This document shows positions 1 to 6,930 of a stretch of DNA of 16,588 bases, piece by piece; positions within the stretch are counted from its first letter, which is position 1, and every line of letters starts with the position of its first letter. The DNA lies in NCBI GenBank assembly GCA_005888865.1, contig VBCL01000113.1, positions 1 to 16,588 of the forward strand, read 5' to 3'. The position numbers were made by a program, and so were the translations under genes. This DNA is from Betaproteobacteria bacterium (GTDB taxonomy: Bacteria; Pseudomonadota; Gammaproteobacteria; Burkholderiales; Casimicrobiaceae). The notes below the pieces were generated by a model. That model was not told where the DNA came from. It did no database searches and worked only from the letters and a program-made list of their open reading frames with translations.

Positions 1-9
1 ACGGGGGCC

Positions 10-762
10 CTACATCGCCTTGAACAGATGGGCGAAGGTGCGACTGACGGTGAGCTTTTCGGGTCGAGCCCTGAGGATGACGAGCGGCTGATCGCGGTAA
101 TCGCGCTCGACCCGCGCGATCGCACGCAGGTTGACGATGGTGCCGCGGTGCACCTGCCAGAACAGCTCCGGATCGAGCTCGTCGAACAGCTCCTTGATCG
201 TCTTGCGGATGAGCGCCTCGCCATCGCTGGTCACGACTTTGGTGTATTTGTCTTCGGCGTGAAAATAAACGACCTCGTCAACGGGAATCAGGCGCATCGA
301 GGCGCCAAGCGAGGCCTTGATCCAGCGCAGCGGACCGGTCGAGTCGCGAGCGCCGAGTTGCGCGAGCACGGTGGCCAGATCGCCGGGTGGGCGCTCCAAC
401 CGCTGCTTGAGCCGCTCCACCACCTTCTCGATTCGCTCCGGCGTCACCGGCTTCAGCACATAGTCGACCGCACCCTGCTCGAACGCGGTCACCGCGTATT
501 CGTCGTAGGCGGTGACGAACACGACGTGGCACGCGCCCTCGAGCTCGGTTGCGACATCGAGGCCCGACTTGACCGGCATCCGGATGTCGAGGAACGCGAT
601 GTCCGGCTCGAGCTCGCGCTGCAACGCCAGCGCCTGCTCGCCATTCTCGGCTTCGGCGACCACCGCGAGCTCCGGCCAGGCTTGCGTGAGGCGCGCGCGC
701 AACTGCGCGCGCAACATCGGCTCGTCCTCGGCGATCAGCGCCGATGGGCGCTTATTCGGCAT
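10..762 (-). CDS. LytTR-family response regulator
   Basis: This 250-residue protein is the output half of a two-component system. Residues 6-120 form a CheY-like receiver with the acidic pair E12/D13, phospho-acceptor D59 (FLDIRMP), T84 and K104. Residues about 147-250 form a LytTR DNA-binding domain (YFHAEDKYTKV, HRGTIVNL). The length matches AlgR/BtsR/YpdB-type regulators. I chose the ATG at 762 because the receiver begins right after it; the open frame extends 28 codons further upstream but only into low-complexity sequence inside the kinase gene. The start lies inside the end of the kinase gene (11-bp overlap), which suggests translational coupling. It should act in the cytoplasm, and after phosphorylation by the kinase should bind paired direct repeats in target promoters. 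The target genes and stimulus cannot be read from the sequence. AlgR is one possible equivalent, but hemC, its usual neighbour, is not visible because the window ends here. Confidence 0.93.
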   Translation of the reverse strand: MPNKRPSALIAEDEPMLRAQLRARLTQAWPELAVVAEAENGEQALALQRELEPDIAFLDIRMPVKSGLDVATELEGACHVVFVTAYDEYAVTAFEQGAVDYVLKPVTPERIEKVVERLKQRLERPPGDLATVLAQLGARDSTGPLRWIKASLGASMRLIPVDEVVYFHAEDKYTKVVTSDGEALIRKTIKELFDELDPELFWQVHRGTIVNLRAIARVERDYRDQPLVILRARPEKLTVSRTFAHLFKAM

Positions 763-1846
763 CGAAGGGCAGCTCGACGGTTGCCCGTGCGCCGTGGGGA
801 GTGATCTCCTCCAGCGTGAAGCGCGCCTGATCGGCGTAGAGGGCACGCAATCGTCCGCGCAGGTTGGTGAGCCCGACGCCGTTGCCGATCTTGTCGGCGA
901 GGCCGTGGCCGTTATCGACGACCGAGACCGCGATGCGGCCCGCGTCGCGGCGCGCCTCCAGCCGTATGGTCCCCCCTTCGGCCTGCGGCTCGATGCCGTG
1001 CTTGACCGCGTTTTCGACCAGCGACATCAGCAGCATCGGCGGGAACCGGTGCGAACGCAGCCCGGTCGGAATGTCGATGACGAAGCTCAGGCGCGGTCCC
1101 ATGCGCATCCGCATGATCGACAGGTAGGCCTGCGCGAGATCACTTTCCTGGCCGAGCGTCGTGCTGTTCGAGCGCAGCTGCGGCAAGGCGGCGCGCAGGT
1201 ACGAGAGCAGGTGACCGAGCATGAGACCCGCCTTGGGCGGATCGGTCTCGGTCAGGAACTGGACCGACGCGAGCGTGTTGAAGAGGAAGTGCGGCTCGAC
1301 TTGCGCCTGCATCAGTTTCAATTCAGCTTCGATCGCCTGCTTGGAGAGGAGGTTCCGGTCGGCTTCCGCGCGAAGCAGCTCGGCGCGGGCACGTGCGTCA
1401 CGGATCTTAAGGAGGAAGAATAAGCTGACGCACAGGCCCATGACGAGGCCCGAGACTGCGGTCGAGACGAAGTGCCCAGGGGCGCCGTGCCCATGCAGGT
1501 CACCGAGGTGGTACTCCGGATCGCCGATGACGTAACCCTTGATGGCGAGCAGGAACAGCATACCCACTGCGGTGCCGCTGGCCGCCGCTCCGATCAACCG
1601 CCGCAACGGATGTGCGCTCTCCCAAGGCTGCGCCGCATTGACTGCATATGCGATGGAAAGGCCAACCGACTGCGCGGTGATGAAAGGATGCCAGAAGGGG
1701 CGCGTCTCTTCGGTATAGAGGATGAGGGCGACGCCGGTGTTGATCGCCACGATCAAGCCGAGGGTGCGCCAGGAGACCCCGCGCAACCCTGCGAAGACGG
1801 GCGCCCACCAGGGAGATGGGGCGAGGCTTGTCGTGGAAGTTGTCAC
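752..1846 (-). CDS. LytS-type sensor histidine kinase
   Basis: This 364-residue inner-membrane sensor kinase belongs to the His_kinase (LytS/YpdA/AlgZ) family. The N-terminal 150 residues contain about four hydrophobic segments (roughly 28-44, 54-70, 83-103 and 127-147) with no large periplasmic domain. A short coiled-coil-like linker follows. The phospho-acceptor box is QVEPHFLFNTLASVQ with H186. The ATP-binding part has the N-box LVENAVKHG (N269), DNGHGL (311-316) and GVGLTNLRGRL (323-333). It should phosphorylate the LytTR regulator encoded immediately downstream, whose start codon lies within this gene. The first codon is GTG at 1846 and no Shine-Dalgarno sequence is seen before it. A TAGAAT -10-like element at 1855-1860 would give a nearly leaderless transcript. 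The gene is 114 bp downstream of dapC on the same strand, so readthrough from dapC is possible. The ligand is unknown. Confidence 0.92.
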   Translation of the reverse strand: MTTSTTSLAPSPWWAPVFAGLRGVSWRTLGLIVAINTGVALILYTEETRPFWHPFITAQSVGLSIAYAVNAAQPWESAHPLRRLIGAAASGTAVGMLFLLAIKGYVIGDPEYHLGDLHGHGAPGHFVSTAVSGLVMGLCVSLFFLLKIRDARARAELLRAEADRNLLSKQAIEAELKLMQAQVEPHFLFNTLASVQFLTETDPPKAGLMLGHLLSYLRAALPQLRSNSTTLGQESDLAQAYLSIMRMRMGPRLSFVIDIPTGLRSHRFPPMLLMSLVENAVKHGIEPQAEGGTIRLEARRDAGRIAVSVVDNGHGLADKIGNGVGLTNLRGRLRALYADQARFTLEEITPHGARATVELPFDAE

Positions 1847-1850
1847 GGCT

Positions 1851-1880
1851 GCCGATTCTACGCGCGGCGGCGGGCCGATT
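1851..1880 (-). promoter_or_regulatory. Candidate LytTR operator upstream of the kinase gene
   Basis: The 9-bp word GCCGATTCT (plus strand) occurs exactly at 1851-1859 and again at 1872-1880, leaving 12 bp between copies (21 bp, two helical turns). LytTR regulators such as AgrA are known to bind 9-10 bp direct repeats separated by about 10-13 bp. The site lies 5-34 bp upstream of the kinase start, so autoregulation is a reasonable inference. The proximal copy overlaps a -10-like TAGAAT (minus strand, 1860-1855), which would fit repression better than activation. Confidence 0.4.
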
Positions 1881-1960
1881 CTGGCCGAGCGACGGAGCGT
1901 GCCTGGCGGCGACGAAGCGGCCGTATCCGGAGCGGGACGAGGCTATTTGGGTCCGTCGTT

Positions 1961-3154
1961 TCAGACGCGGTGCGCGAAGCGGACCAGGCGCTCGACGGCA
2001 TCGGCGCATTCATTCATCTCCGCGACGAGCGCAATCCGGACATAACCCCGCCCCGGGTTGATCCCGTCCGACTCGCGCGCGAGATAGCTGCCCGGCAGAA
2101 CCGTGACGGCCTCCTCGGCGTACAGGCGCCTCGCGAATTGGGCGTCGTCCCCGGGAACCTGGGCCCAGAGGTAAAACGCTGCGTCGGGCCGTGTCACCGG
2201 GTACACGGCGGCAACCTGCGACGTGAGCGCATCGAACTTCGCTGCGTACTGCGCGCGATTGGCGCGCACGTGCGTCTCATCGTTCCAGGCCGCGATGCTC
2301 GCGGCCGCGACCGCGGGTGACATCGCCGAACCGTGATAGGTGCGATAGAGCAGAAACGCCTTGATCAACGCGGCGTCGCCGGCGACGTAGCCGGATCGCA
2401 ATCCCGGCGCGTTGGAGCGTTTGGAGAGACTTCCGAATGACAGCAGGCGAGGATACCCGTCGCGACCGAGAACTCGCGCCGCCGCCAGCGCGCCCAATGG
2501 AGGATGCGCTTCGTCGAAGTAGATTTCCGAATAGCACTCGTCGGCGGCGATGACGAAGCCATGCCGGTCCGAGAGCTCGAACAGGAGTCTCCAGTCGTCC
2601 AGGGTCATCACGCGCCCGGTGGGATTGTCCGGCGAGCACGCGTAGACGAGCTGGGTGCGCGCCCATACGCTCTGGGGTACAGCGTCCCAGCGCGGCGCAT
2701 AGCCGTTCTCGCCCAGACTGTTGACGCAATGCGCGACCGCCCCGGCGAGAATCGCCGCGCCTTCGTAGATCTGGTAGAACGGATTGGGCACCACGACCGA
2801 AGCACCCGCGCGACTCCGGTCGATGACGGTCTGCGCGAACGCGAAGAGCGCCTCGCGGCTTCCCAGGACCGGCAACACCTGCGTCGCGGGATCCAGTGCG
2901 GCGAGCCCATGCCGGCGCCTGATCCAGGCGGCGATCGCCTCGCGCAGCGCGGGCGTTCCAACCGTTGTGGGATAATTCGCGAGGCCTTTTGCGCCGGCCG
3001 CAAGCGCGTCGAGAATGAGCGGCGGCGTCGGATGCCTGGGTTCGCCCAGCGAGAGATTGATCGGTTTATTGACCGGCTGCGGCGCGATACCTGCGAACAG
3101 CGCCCGCAGTCGCTCGAACGGGTAGGGCTGCAACAACGCGAGCTGCGGATTCAA
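1961..3154 (-). CDS. dapC: N-succinyldiaminopimelate aminotransferase DapC
   Basis: DapC transfers an amino group from glutamate to N-succinyl-2-amino-6-oxopimelate (EC 2.6.1.17) in the succinylase branch of lysine and meso-diaminopimelate synthesis. The 397-residue protein is a fold-type I PLP enzyme: SPDNPTG (N177), VIAADECYSE (D205, Y208), PLP lysine K245 in GSLSKRSNAPGLRSG, and the carboxylate-binding R373 in YVRIAL. The N-terminus MNPQLALLQPYPFERLRALF is the typical proteobacterial DapC start. It requires a TTG start codon at 3154, because no ATG or GTG is available nearby in frame; the longer frame upstream reads through the gspC start region. A perfect TATAAT on this strand at 3190-3185 would place transcription about 24 nt before the TTG. 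The start is one base from the divergent gspC start. DapC and the related ArgD/AspC-type aminotransferases can be confused, but the N-terminal signature favours DapC. Confidence 0.9.
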   Translation of the reverse strand: MNPQLALLQPYPFERLRALFAGIAPQPVNKPINLSLGEPRHPTPPLILDALAAGAKGLANYPTTVGTPALREAIAAWIRRRHGLAALDPATQVLPVLGSREALFAFAQTVIDRSRAGASVVVPNPFYQIYEGAAILAGAVAHCVNSLGENGYAPRWDAVPQSVWARTQLVYACSPDNPTGRVMTLDDWRLLFELSDRHGFVIAADECYSEIYFDEAHPPLGALAAARVLGRDGYPRLLSFGSLSKRSNAPGLRSGYVAGDAALIKAFLLYRTYHGSAMSPAVAAASIAAWNDETHVRANRAQYAAKFDALTSQVAAVYPVTRPDAAFYLWAQVPGDDAQFARRLYAEEAVTVLPGSYLARESDGINPGRGYVRIALVAEMNECADAVERLVRFAHRV

Positions 3155-3155
3155 C

Positions 3156-4022
3156 GTGGCAACAGATGACGTGAGCGAGGCCGGATTATACGCGACTGTC
3201 AGCGAGTCCCCGGCGCTGCCGTGGTCATGGAGACTCGTCGCTGCGGGCGCGATGCTCGTTGCGCTGGCGCTCCTCACGGCAGTGCTGGCGTACTGGGGCT
3301 GGCGCTGGTTCGGGCCCGCGCCGACGCTGTCGCCTCCCGCAGCCACCGAAGGCGATCCGCTGCGGCGCATCGCCGAGGCCCATCTATTCGGCGCCGCCGC
3401 GCCGAGCGCTGCGGCGAACGAGCCATCGATGGCGAGCGCCGATCTGCGGCTCCTGGGCGTATTCGCGCAGCGTGACGGGCAAGGTTACGCGCTGTTCCGT
3501 GCCGGAACGCGAGGGCCTCTCTTCGTTGCCGCGGGCACCGACGTCTTGCCGGGAATGCGACTCGAGGCGGTCCAGCCGGGCAGCGTGACGTTGCTCGAGG
3601 GCGGCGTCCGACGCGAGATGCCGCTTCGGCGTGTCACGGCAGGCGACAAGGCGCGCGTCGCAACTGCTCTTCCCCGGACGGCGCAGTGCACTGCGCCTGC
3701 GGGTTTCGCAGGCCCGATCCTGCGCCTGAACGCCGAGCTCCTTTCCGGCATGATCAACGCGCCCGACACGTGGAAGGCGCTGGTCCAGCCCGGTCCCGGG
3801 GGCTTGCTGGTCCGCGATCAGAGCGGCTTCGCGGGAATGATGGGCTTGCGCAACGGTGATCGGGTCGAGCGCGCCAACGGAGTCGCTTTGGCGCTGCCCG
3901 AAGATATCGCCGCGACGGTGCTCAAGCCACTCACGCGAAGCCAGGCCGTATGGGTATCCGGCATCCGCGACGGGAAGCCGCAACAGTGGCTGTATCTCAA
4001 CGCGGGCGCGTGCCCGGCATGA
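3156..4022 (+). CDS. gspC: GspC-like type II secretion inner-membrane protein
   Basis: This is a bitopic inner-membrane protein of 288 residues with the GspC layout. A short cytoplasmic tail is followed by one membrane span (about 27-48). The periplasmic HR domain (about 66-160) carries the typical AEAHLFG and ADLRLLGVFAQRDGQGYALF stretches. A basic, alanine-rich linker precedes a C-terminal PDZ-like domain (about 188-282, including LRNGDRVERANG). GspC links the inner-membrane platform to the secretin GspD and helps select substrates. Two cysteines, C178 and C286, could form a periplasmic disulfide. The start is a GTG at 3156; another GTG at 3171 is equally possible and neither has a clear ribosome-binding site. 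No other gsp gene is in the window, so it is either an isolated member of a scattered T2SS locus or a relic. It converges on gph, and its TGA stop is part of an octamer array. Confidence 0.85.
   Translation: MATDDVSEAGLYATVSESPALPWSWRLVAAGAMLVALALLTAVLAYWGWRWFGPAPTLSPPAATEGDPLRRIAEAHLFGAAAPSAAANEPSMASADLRLLGVFAQRDGQGYALFRAGTRGPLFVAAGTDVLPGMRLEAVQPGSVTLLEGGVRREMPLRRVTAGDKARVATALPRTAQCTAPAGFAGPILRLNAELLSGMINAPDTWKALVQPGPGGLLVRDQSGFAGMMGLRNGDRVERANGVALALPEDIAATVLKPLTRSQAVWVSGIRDGKPQQWLYLNAGACPA
3185..3190 (-). promoter_or_regulatory. Probable -10 element of the dapC promoter
   Basis: Read on the minus strand these bases are a perfect TATAAT, about 30 nt upstream of the proposed TTG start of dapC. 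No convincing -35 box lies 16-18 bp further upstream (the region is GC-rich) and there is no TGN extension, so an activator or an atypical -35 would be needed. The hexamer falls inside the first codons of gspC on the other strand. It is one of very few AT-rich patches in the area. Confidence 0.4.
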
Positions 4023-4121
4023 AGCGGTGAACCGGTGAACAGGTGAACAGGTGAACGAGTGAAGCAATTGGGGGAAGCGCACCGCGTTCGAATTCACCCG
4101 TTCACTGATTCACTCGCTCAC
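4019..4121. repeat. Inverted pair of GTGAACNN octamer arrays (copy 1)
   Basis: On the plus strand, units of an 8-bp repeat start at 4019 (ATGAAGCG), 4027, 4035, 4043, 4051 and 4059, with consensus GTGAACNN. After a 26-bp spacer the same unit runs on the opposite strand, seen as TTCAC at 4093, 4101 and 4109 and CTCAC at 4117. The two arms are complementary and could fold as a long imperfect hairpin or cruciform. The gspC stop (4020-4022) and the gph stop (4118-4120) occupy positions 2-4 of the outermost units. No T-tract follows, so it is not a classical intrinsic terminator. Confidence 0.85.
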
Positions 4122-4807
4122 GGTTGTTCGGGCAGCCAGTCCAGTACCGCAGGCAGCGAGTCGATTAGCCCGTCCGGCCCCCACGATTCCGGGGCGATCT
4201 CCTTCGCGATGTAGCCGTAGCGCGCGACCAGCGCGGCCATGCCGGCGCCACGCGCTGCGACGATGTCGCGCTCCGCATCGCCAACGTAGACGCAGCTCGC
4301 CGCGTCGATACCCAGTCCCGCCGCCGCGTGCAATAGCGGGGCGGGATGGGGCTTCGTTTGCGGGGTGGTGTCGCCGCAGACGACGATGCCGGCGCGCGCG
4401 GCAATTCCGAGACGGTCGAGCAGCGGCAGCGTGAAGCGAGCTGCTTTGTTCGTGACGATGCCCCAGTCGAGGCCGCGTGCCTCGATCGCCGTGAGCGCAT
4501 CCTCGCCGCCGGCGAACAGCCGCGTGTGCACTGCCAGCGCTGCGGCGTAATAGTCCAGGAAAGCGTCCCTCAACCGTTCCCACTCGGGATCCTCGCGCGT
4601 AACGCCCAGCCCGGCGCCCAGCATGCCCCTCGCGCCGTCGGAGGCATGCGGACGAAGCACCTCGACCGCAAGGGGAGCCAGCGAGCGATCAGCGCGTAGG
4701 CGATTCACGGCCGCGGCAAGATCGGACGCGGTGTCTGCCAGCGTGCCATCGAGGTCGAACAGCACCGCGCGCACCGGCAGCGGTCGCGCTCCGCTTGCGC
4801 TAGGCAT
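4118..4807 (-). CDS. gph: HAD-superfamily phosphatase: phosphoglycolate phosphatase, or MupP
   Basis: This cytosolic HAD-superfamily phosphatase of 229 residues has motif [11 protein letters not shown] (nucleophile D18, acid/base D20), motif II T119 (IVTNK), motif III K152 (QTKPHP) and motif IV VGDAERD (D177, D181), with a helical cap between motifs I and II. Annotated Gph enzymes remove phosphate from 2-phosphoglycolate. However, the homologue next to ubiG and mtaD near gyrA in Pseudomonas is MupP, the N-acetylmuramate-6-phosphate phosphatase of cell-wall recycling, so that function is a real alternative. I chose the ATG at 4807, which overlaps the ubiG stop by 8 bp and suggests coupled translation; a TTG six codons upstream is less likely. 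Its stop codon begins an octamer repeat array. Membership of the family is certain; the exact substrate is not. Confidence 0.9.
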   Translation of the reverse strand: MPSASGARPLPVRAVLFDLDGTLADTASDLAAAVNRLRADRSLAPLAVEVLRPHASDGARGMLGAGLGVTREDPEWERLRDAFLDYYAAALAVHTRLFAGGEDALTAIEARGLDWGIVTNKAARFTLPLLDRLGIAARAGIVVCGDTTPQTKPHPAPLLHAAAGLGIDAASCVYVGDAERDIVAARGAGMAALVARYGYIAKEIAPESWGPDGLIDSLPAVLDWLPEQP

Positions 4808-5501
4808 CGCGGCGGAACGTTGCAATGTAGTTGACCGACGTATCCGCTTCGAGCCGATAGGTTCTCGCGAGCGGGTTGTAGGTCATGCCGACCAGATCGT
4901 CGGGCTCGAGGCCGGCACCCCGACCGAAAGCCGCCAGCTCGGACGGCTTGATCAAACGCGCGTAGTCGTGCGTGCCGCGGGGCAGGAGTCGCAGGATGTA
5001 TTCGCCGCCAATCACCGCAAACAGATAAGCCTTCGGATTCCGGTTGATGGTCGAGAACACGGCGAGCCCGCCGGGCCTGGCGAGCTTCGCGCACGCGGTT
5101 ACGGTCGACGCGGGATTGGGCACGTGTTCGAGCAACTCCATGCAGGTGACCACATCGAAGCTTGCCGGTGCCTCGGCAGCGAGCGCCTCCGCCGCACTCA
5201 GCCGATAGTCGACGTCTACGCCTGATTCGAGCTGATGCAAGCGTGCAACCGCAAGCGCCTTGTCCGACAGGTCGATGCCGGTGACCGCAGCACCCGCGCG
5301 CGCCATCGCTTCGGTGAGGATTCCGCCGCCACATCCGACGTCGAGCGTCCGCTTGCCGGCGAGACCGCCGCAACGCTGCTCGATGTAGTCGAGTCGCAGC
5401 GGGTTGATGTCGTGAAGCGGCTTGAAATCGCTTCCGGGATCCCACCAGCGATGCGCGAGAGCGCCGAACTTGGCGAGCTCGGCAGGATCGGCGTTAAGCA
5501 T
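4800..5501 (-). CDS. ubiG: Ubiquinone biosynthesis O-methyltransferase UbiG
   Basis: UbiG carries out both O-methylations of ubiquinone synthesis (on the 2-polyprenyl-6-hydroxyphenol intermediate and on 3-demethylubiquinone), using S-adenosylmethionine. The 233-residue protein has the normal family length. The N-terminal block [29 protein letters not shown] is diagnostic in part (for example HRWWDP and LHDINPLRL). The SAM-binding loop [12 protein letters not shown] spans 53-64, with acidic D77 after strand 2 and MELLEHVP at 121-128. The ATG at 5501 has no Shine-Dalgarno sequence. A TATACT -10-like hexamer (minus strand, 5513-5508) lies so close that transcription from it would begin at or near the ATG. 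The gene is otherwise downstream of mtaD across a 93-bp gap that holds an octamer array, and it overlaps gph at its end. It should associate with the inner face of the membrane. Confidence 0.96.
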   Translation of the reverse strand: MLNADPAELAKFGALAHRWWDPGSDFKPLHDINPLRLDYIEQRCGGLAGKRTLDVGCGGGILTEAMARAGAAVTGIDLSDKALAVARLHQLESGVDVDYRLSAAEALAAEAPASFDVVTCMELLEHVPNPASTVTACAKLARPGGLAVFSTINRNPKAYLFAVIGGEYILRLLPRGTHDYARLIKPSELAAFGRGAGLEPDDLVGMTYNPLARTYRLEADTSVNYIATFRRDA

Positions 5502-5530
5502 CGGACGAGTATATGCGGGTTGTCGGAAAA

Positions 5531-5598
5531 GAGAACGAGTGAAGGAGCAGGGACGCGCGTCGCGAACAGTTCACTTGTTCACTTATTCACCCGTTCAC
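5531..5598. repeat. Inverted pair of GTGAACNN octamer arrays (copy 2)
   Basis: Two plus-strand units (GAGAACGA at 5531 and GTGAAGGA at 5539) face four opposite-strand units, seen as TTCAC at 5570, 5578, 5586 and 5594, again with exact 8-bp spacing. The 23-bp spacer contains a perfect 10-bp palindrome, GACGCGCGTC (5552-5561). The mtaD stop codon (5597-5595) occupies positions 2-4 of the outermost unit, as in copy 1. The arms are complementary over about 13 bp with a few mismatches, so the mtaD-ubiG transcript could fold here. Confidence 0.85.
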
Positions 5599-6911
5599 CG
5601 ACCTTGCATCCGTTCCTGCCACATTCTGGCGCGGGCGGACAGCTCGAAACGGTCGAGCGACGTGAGTGTGCTGTCGCGGACGAGACGCTCTCCCGCGACC
5701 CACACGTCGGTCACCTGATCGCGGCCAACCACGTGGACGAGGTGGGAGATCGGATCGTAACAGGGCGCGTGCTCGAACTTAGCGAGGCTAACCGCGATCG
5801 CATCGGCCTGCTTGCCCGGCATGAGTGATCCGATGGCGGCGTCGAGACCGAGCGCCACGGCACCGTCGAGCGTGGCCATGCGCAGCGCGAGGCCGGCGGG
5901 CATCGTCGCCGCGTCACCACTGGCGACCTTGGCGAGCAGCGCGGCGAGGCGCGCCTCGCCCAGGATGTCGAGGCGGTTATTGCTCGCCGCACCGTCCGTG
6001 CCCAGCGCGACGTTCACGCCACGGGCCTGAAGTGCCGCGACGGGGGCGATGCCGCTGGCAAGCTTGAGGTTGGATACCGGGCAGTGCACGACCTGGCAGC
6101 TTTGGGCGGCGAGGAGCTCGACATCCGACTCGGCGAGATGCACTGCGTGCACGGCGATGAAATTCGGCCCCGTCACCCCGAGCCGCTCCAGGCGCGCCAG
6201 TGGACTCATCGCATCGGCCGCGAGGCTTTGCTCGAGCTCCGCGCGAGTCTCCTGCAAGTGGGTCTGGATCGGAAGGTCGAGCTGCCGCGCGTAGACGACG
6301 ACCTTCTCCCAGCTCGCATCGCCCACGGTGTACGGCGCGTGCGGCGCGAGCGCGAAGGTGAGTTTGGGCTCGTGCCTCCATGCGTCGCGCGCGGCAAGGC
6401 CCTCCTGCAGATACGCGTCGGCGTCCGCGGCGTAGGGCGTCGGGAAGTCGAGCACCGGCAGGCCGATGAAAGCGCGTATCCCGGCCTGCCGATATGCGCG
6501 CGCCGCCGCGTCCGGAAAGAAGTACTGATCTGCGCAGCAGGTGATGCCGCCGAGCAGCATCTCGCCGGCCGCGATAAGCGTCCCGTCATGCACGAACTCG
6601 GGTGACAGGAAGCGCTCCTCGCGTGGCCAGATGTGCTGCTCGAGCCAGGGTTTGAGCGGCATGTCGTCGGCAATGCCGCGGAGCAGAGTCATCGCCGCGT
6701 GCGTGTGCGCGTTGACGAGTCCCGGCAGCAGCGCATGCGTCGGCAACGCGGCGCGCTCCCGAGGTGCGTAGTCACGCTCGACCGATGCGGTCGGGATGAG
6801 CGCGACGATGCGTCCCCCGTCGACGACCAGCGTGTGATGTTCGAGCGCGCCGGCGGGCTCGATCGGCACGATCCAGCGCGCATCGATGCAAAGGTCAACG
6901 GGAATGGGCAT
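5595..6911 (-). CDS. mtaD: 5'-methylthioadenosine/S-adenosylhomocysteine deaminase (TRZ/ATZ hydrolase)
   Basis: This 438-residue metal-dependent amidohydrolase has the family's usual length. It has the metal-binding NAHTHAAMTLLRG (H69, H71), LAPHAPYT (H191), QTHLQET (H218, E221), VVHCPVSN (H277) and GTDGAASNNRLD (D306). This set, with LNAHTH-type and THLQET motifs, is typical of MTA/SAH deaminases related to the Pseudomonas mtaD product, which converts 5'-methylthioadenosine to methylthioinosine for purine and methionine salvage. Other members deaminate guanine, triazines or related compounds, so the substrate is inferred from family and synteny (next to ubiG and gph). I chose the ATG at 6911; the frame is open upstream but only across the ompA terminator. 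A perfect 12-bp palindrome, TGAACCGGTTCA (6911-6922), covers the start and no ribosome-binding site is evident. The stop codon lies in an octamer array. Confidence 0.88.
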   Translation of the reverse strand: MPIPVDLCIDARWIVPIEPAGALEHHTLVVDGGRIVALIPTASVERDYAPRERAALPTHALLPGLVNAHTHAAMTLLRGIADDMPLKPWLEQHIWPREERFLSPEFVHDGTLIAAGEMLLGGITCCADQYFFPDAAARAYRQAGIRAFIGLPVLDFPTPYAADADAYLQEGLAARDAWRHEPKLTFALAPHAPYTVGDASWEKVVVYARQLDLPIQTHLQETRAELEQSLAADAMSPLARLERLGVTGPNFIAVHAVHLAESDVELLAAQSCQVVHCPVSNLKLASGIAPVAALQARGVNVALGTDGAASNNRLDILGEARLAALLAKVASGDAATMPAGLALRMATLDGAVALGLDAAIGSLMPGKQADAIAVSLAKFEHAPCYDPISHLVHVVGRDQVTDVWVAGERLVRDSTLTSLDRFELSARARMWQERMQGR

Positions 6912-6930
6912 GAACCGGTTCAGCGTACCG

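Noticed and set aside
680..712. GCGCGCGC runs separated by AACT, resembling an inverted or direct repeat
   Set aside because: They encode Arg-Ala/Leu residues in the receiver domain and follow from GC-rich codon choice.
28..804. 258-codon plus-strand frame over the response regulator
   Set aside because: The opposite strand encodes intact receiver and LytTR domains; this frame shows no motif and is composition-driven. The same holds for plus-strand frames at 512-1423 and 1472-2320.
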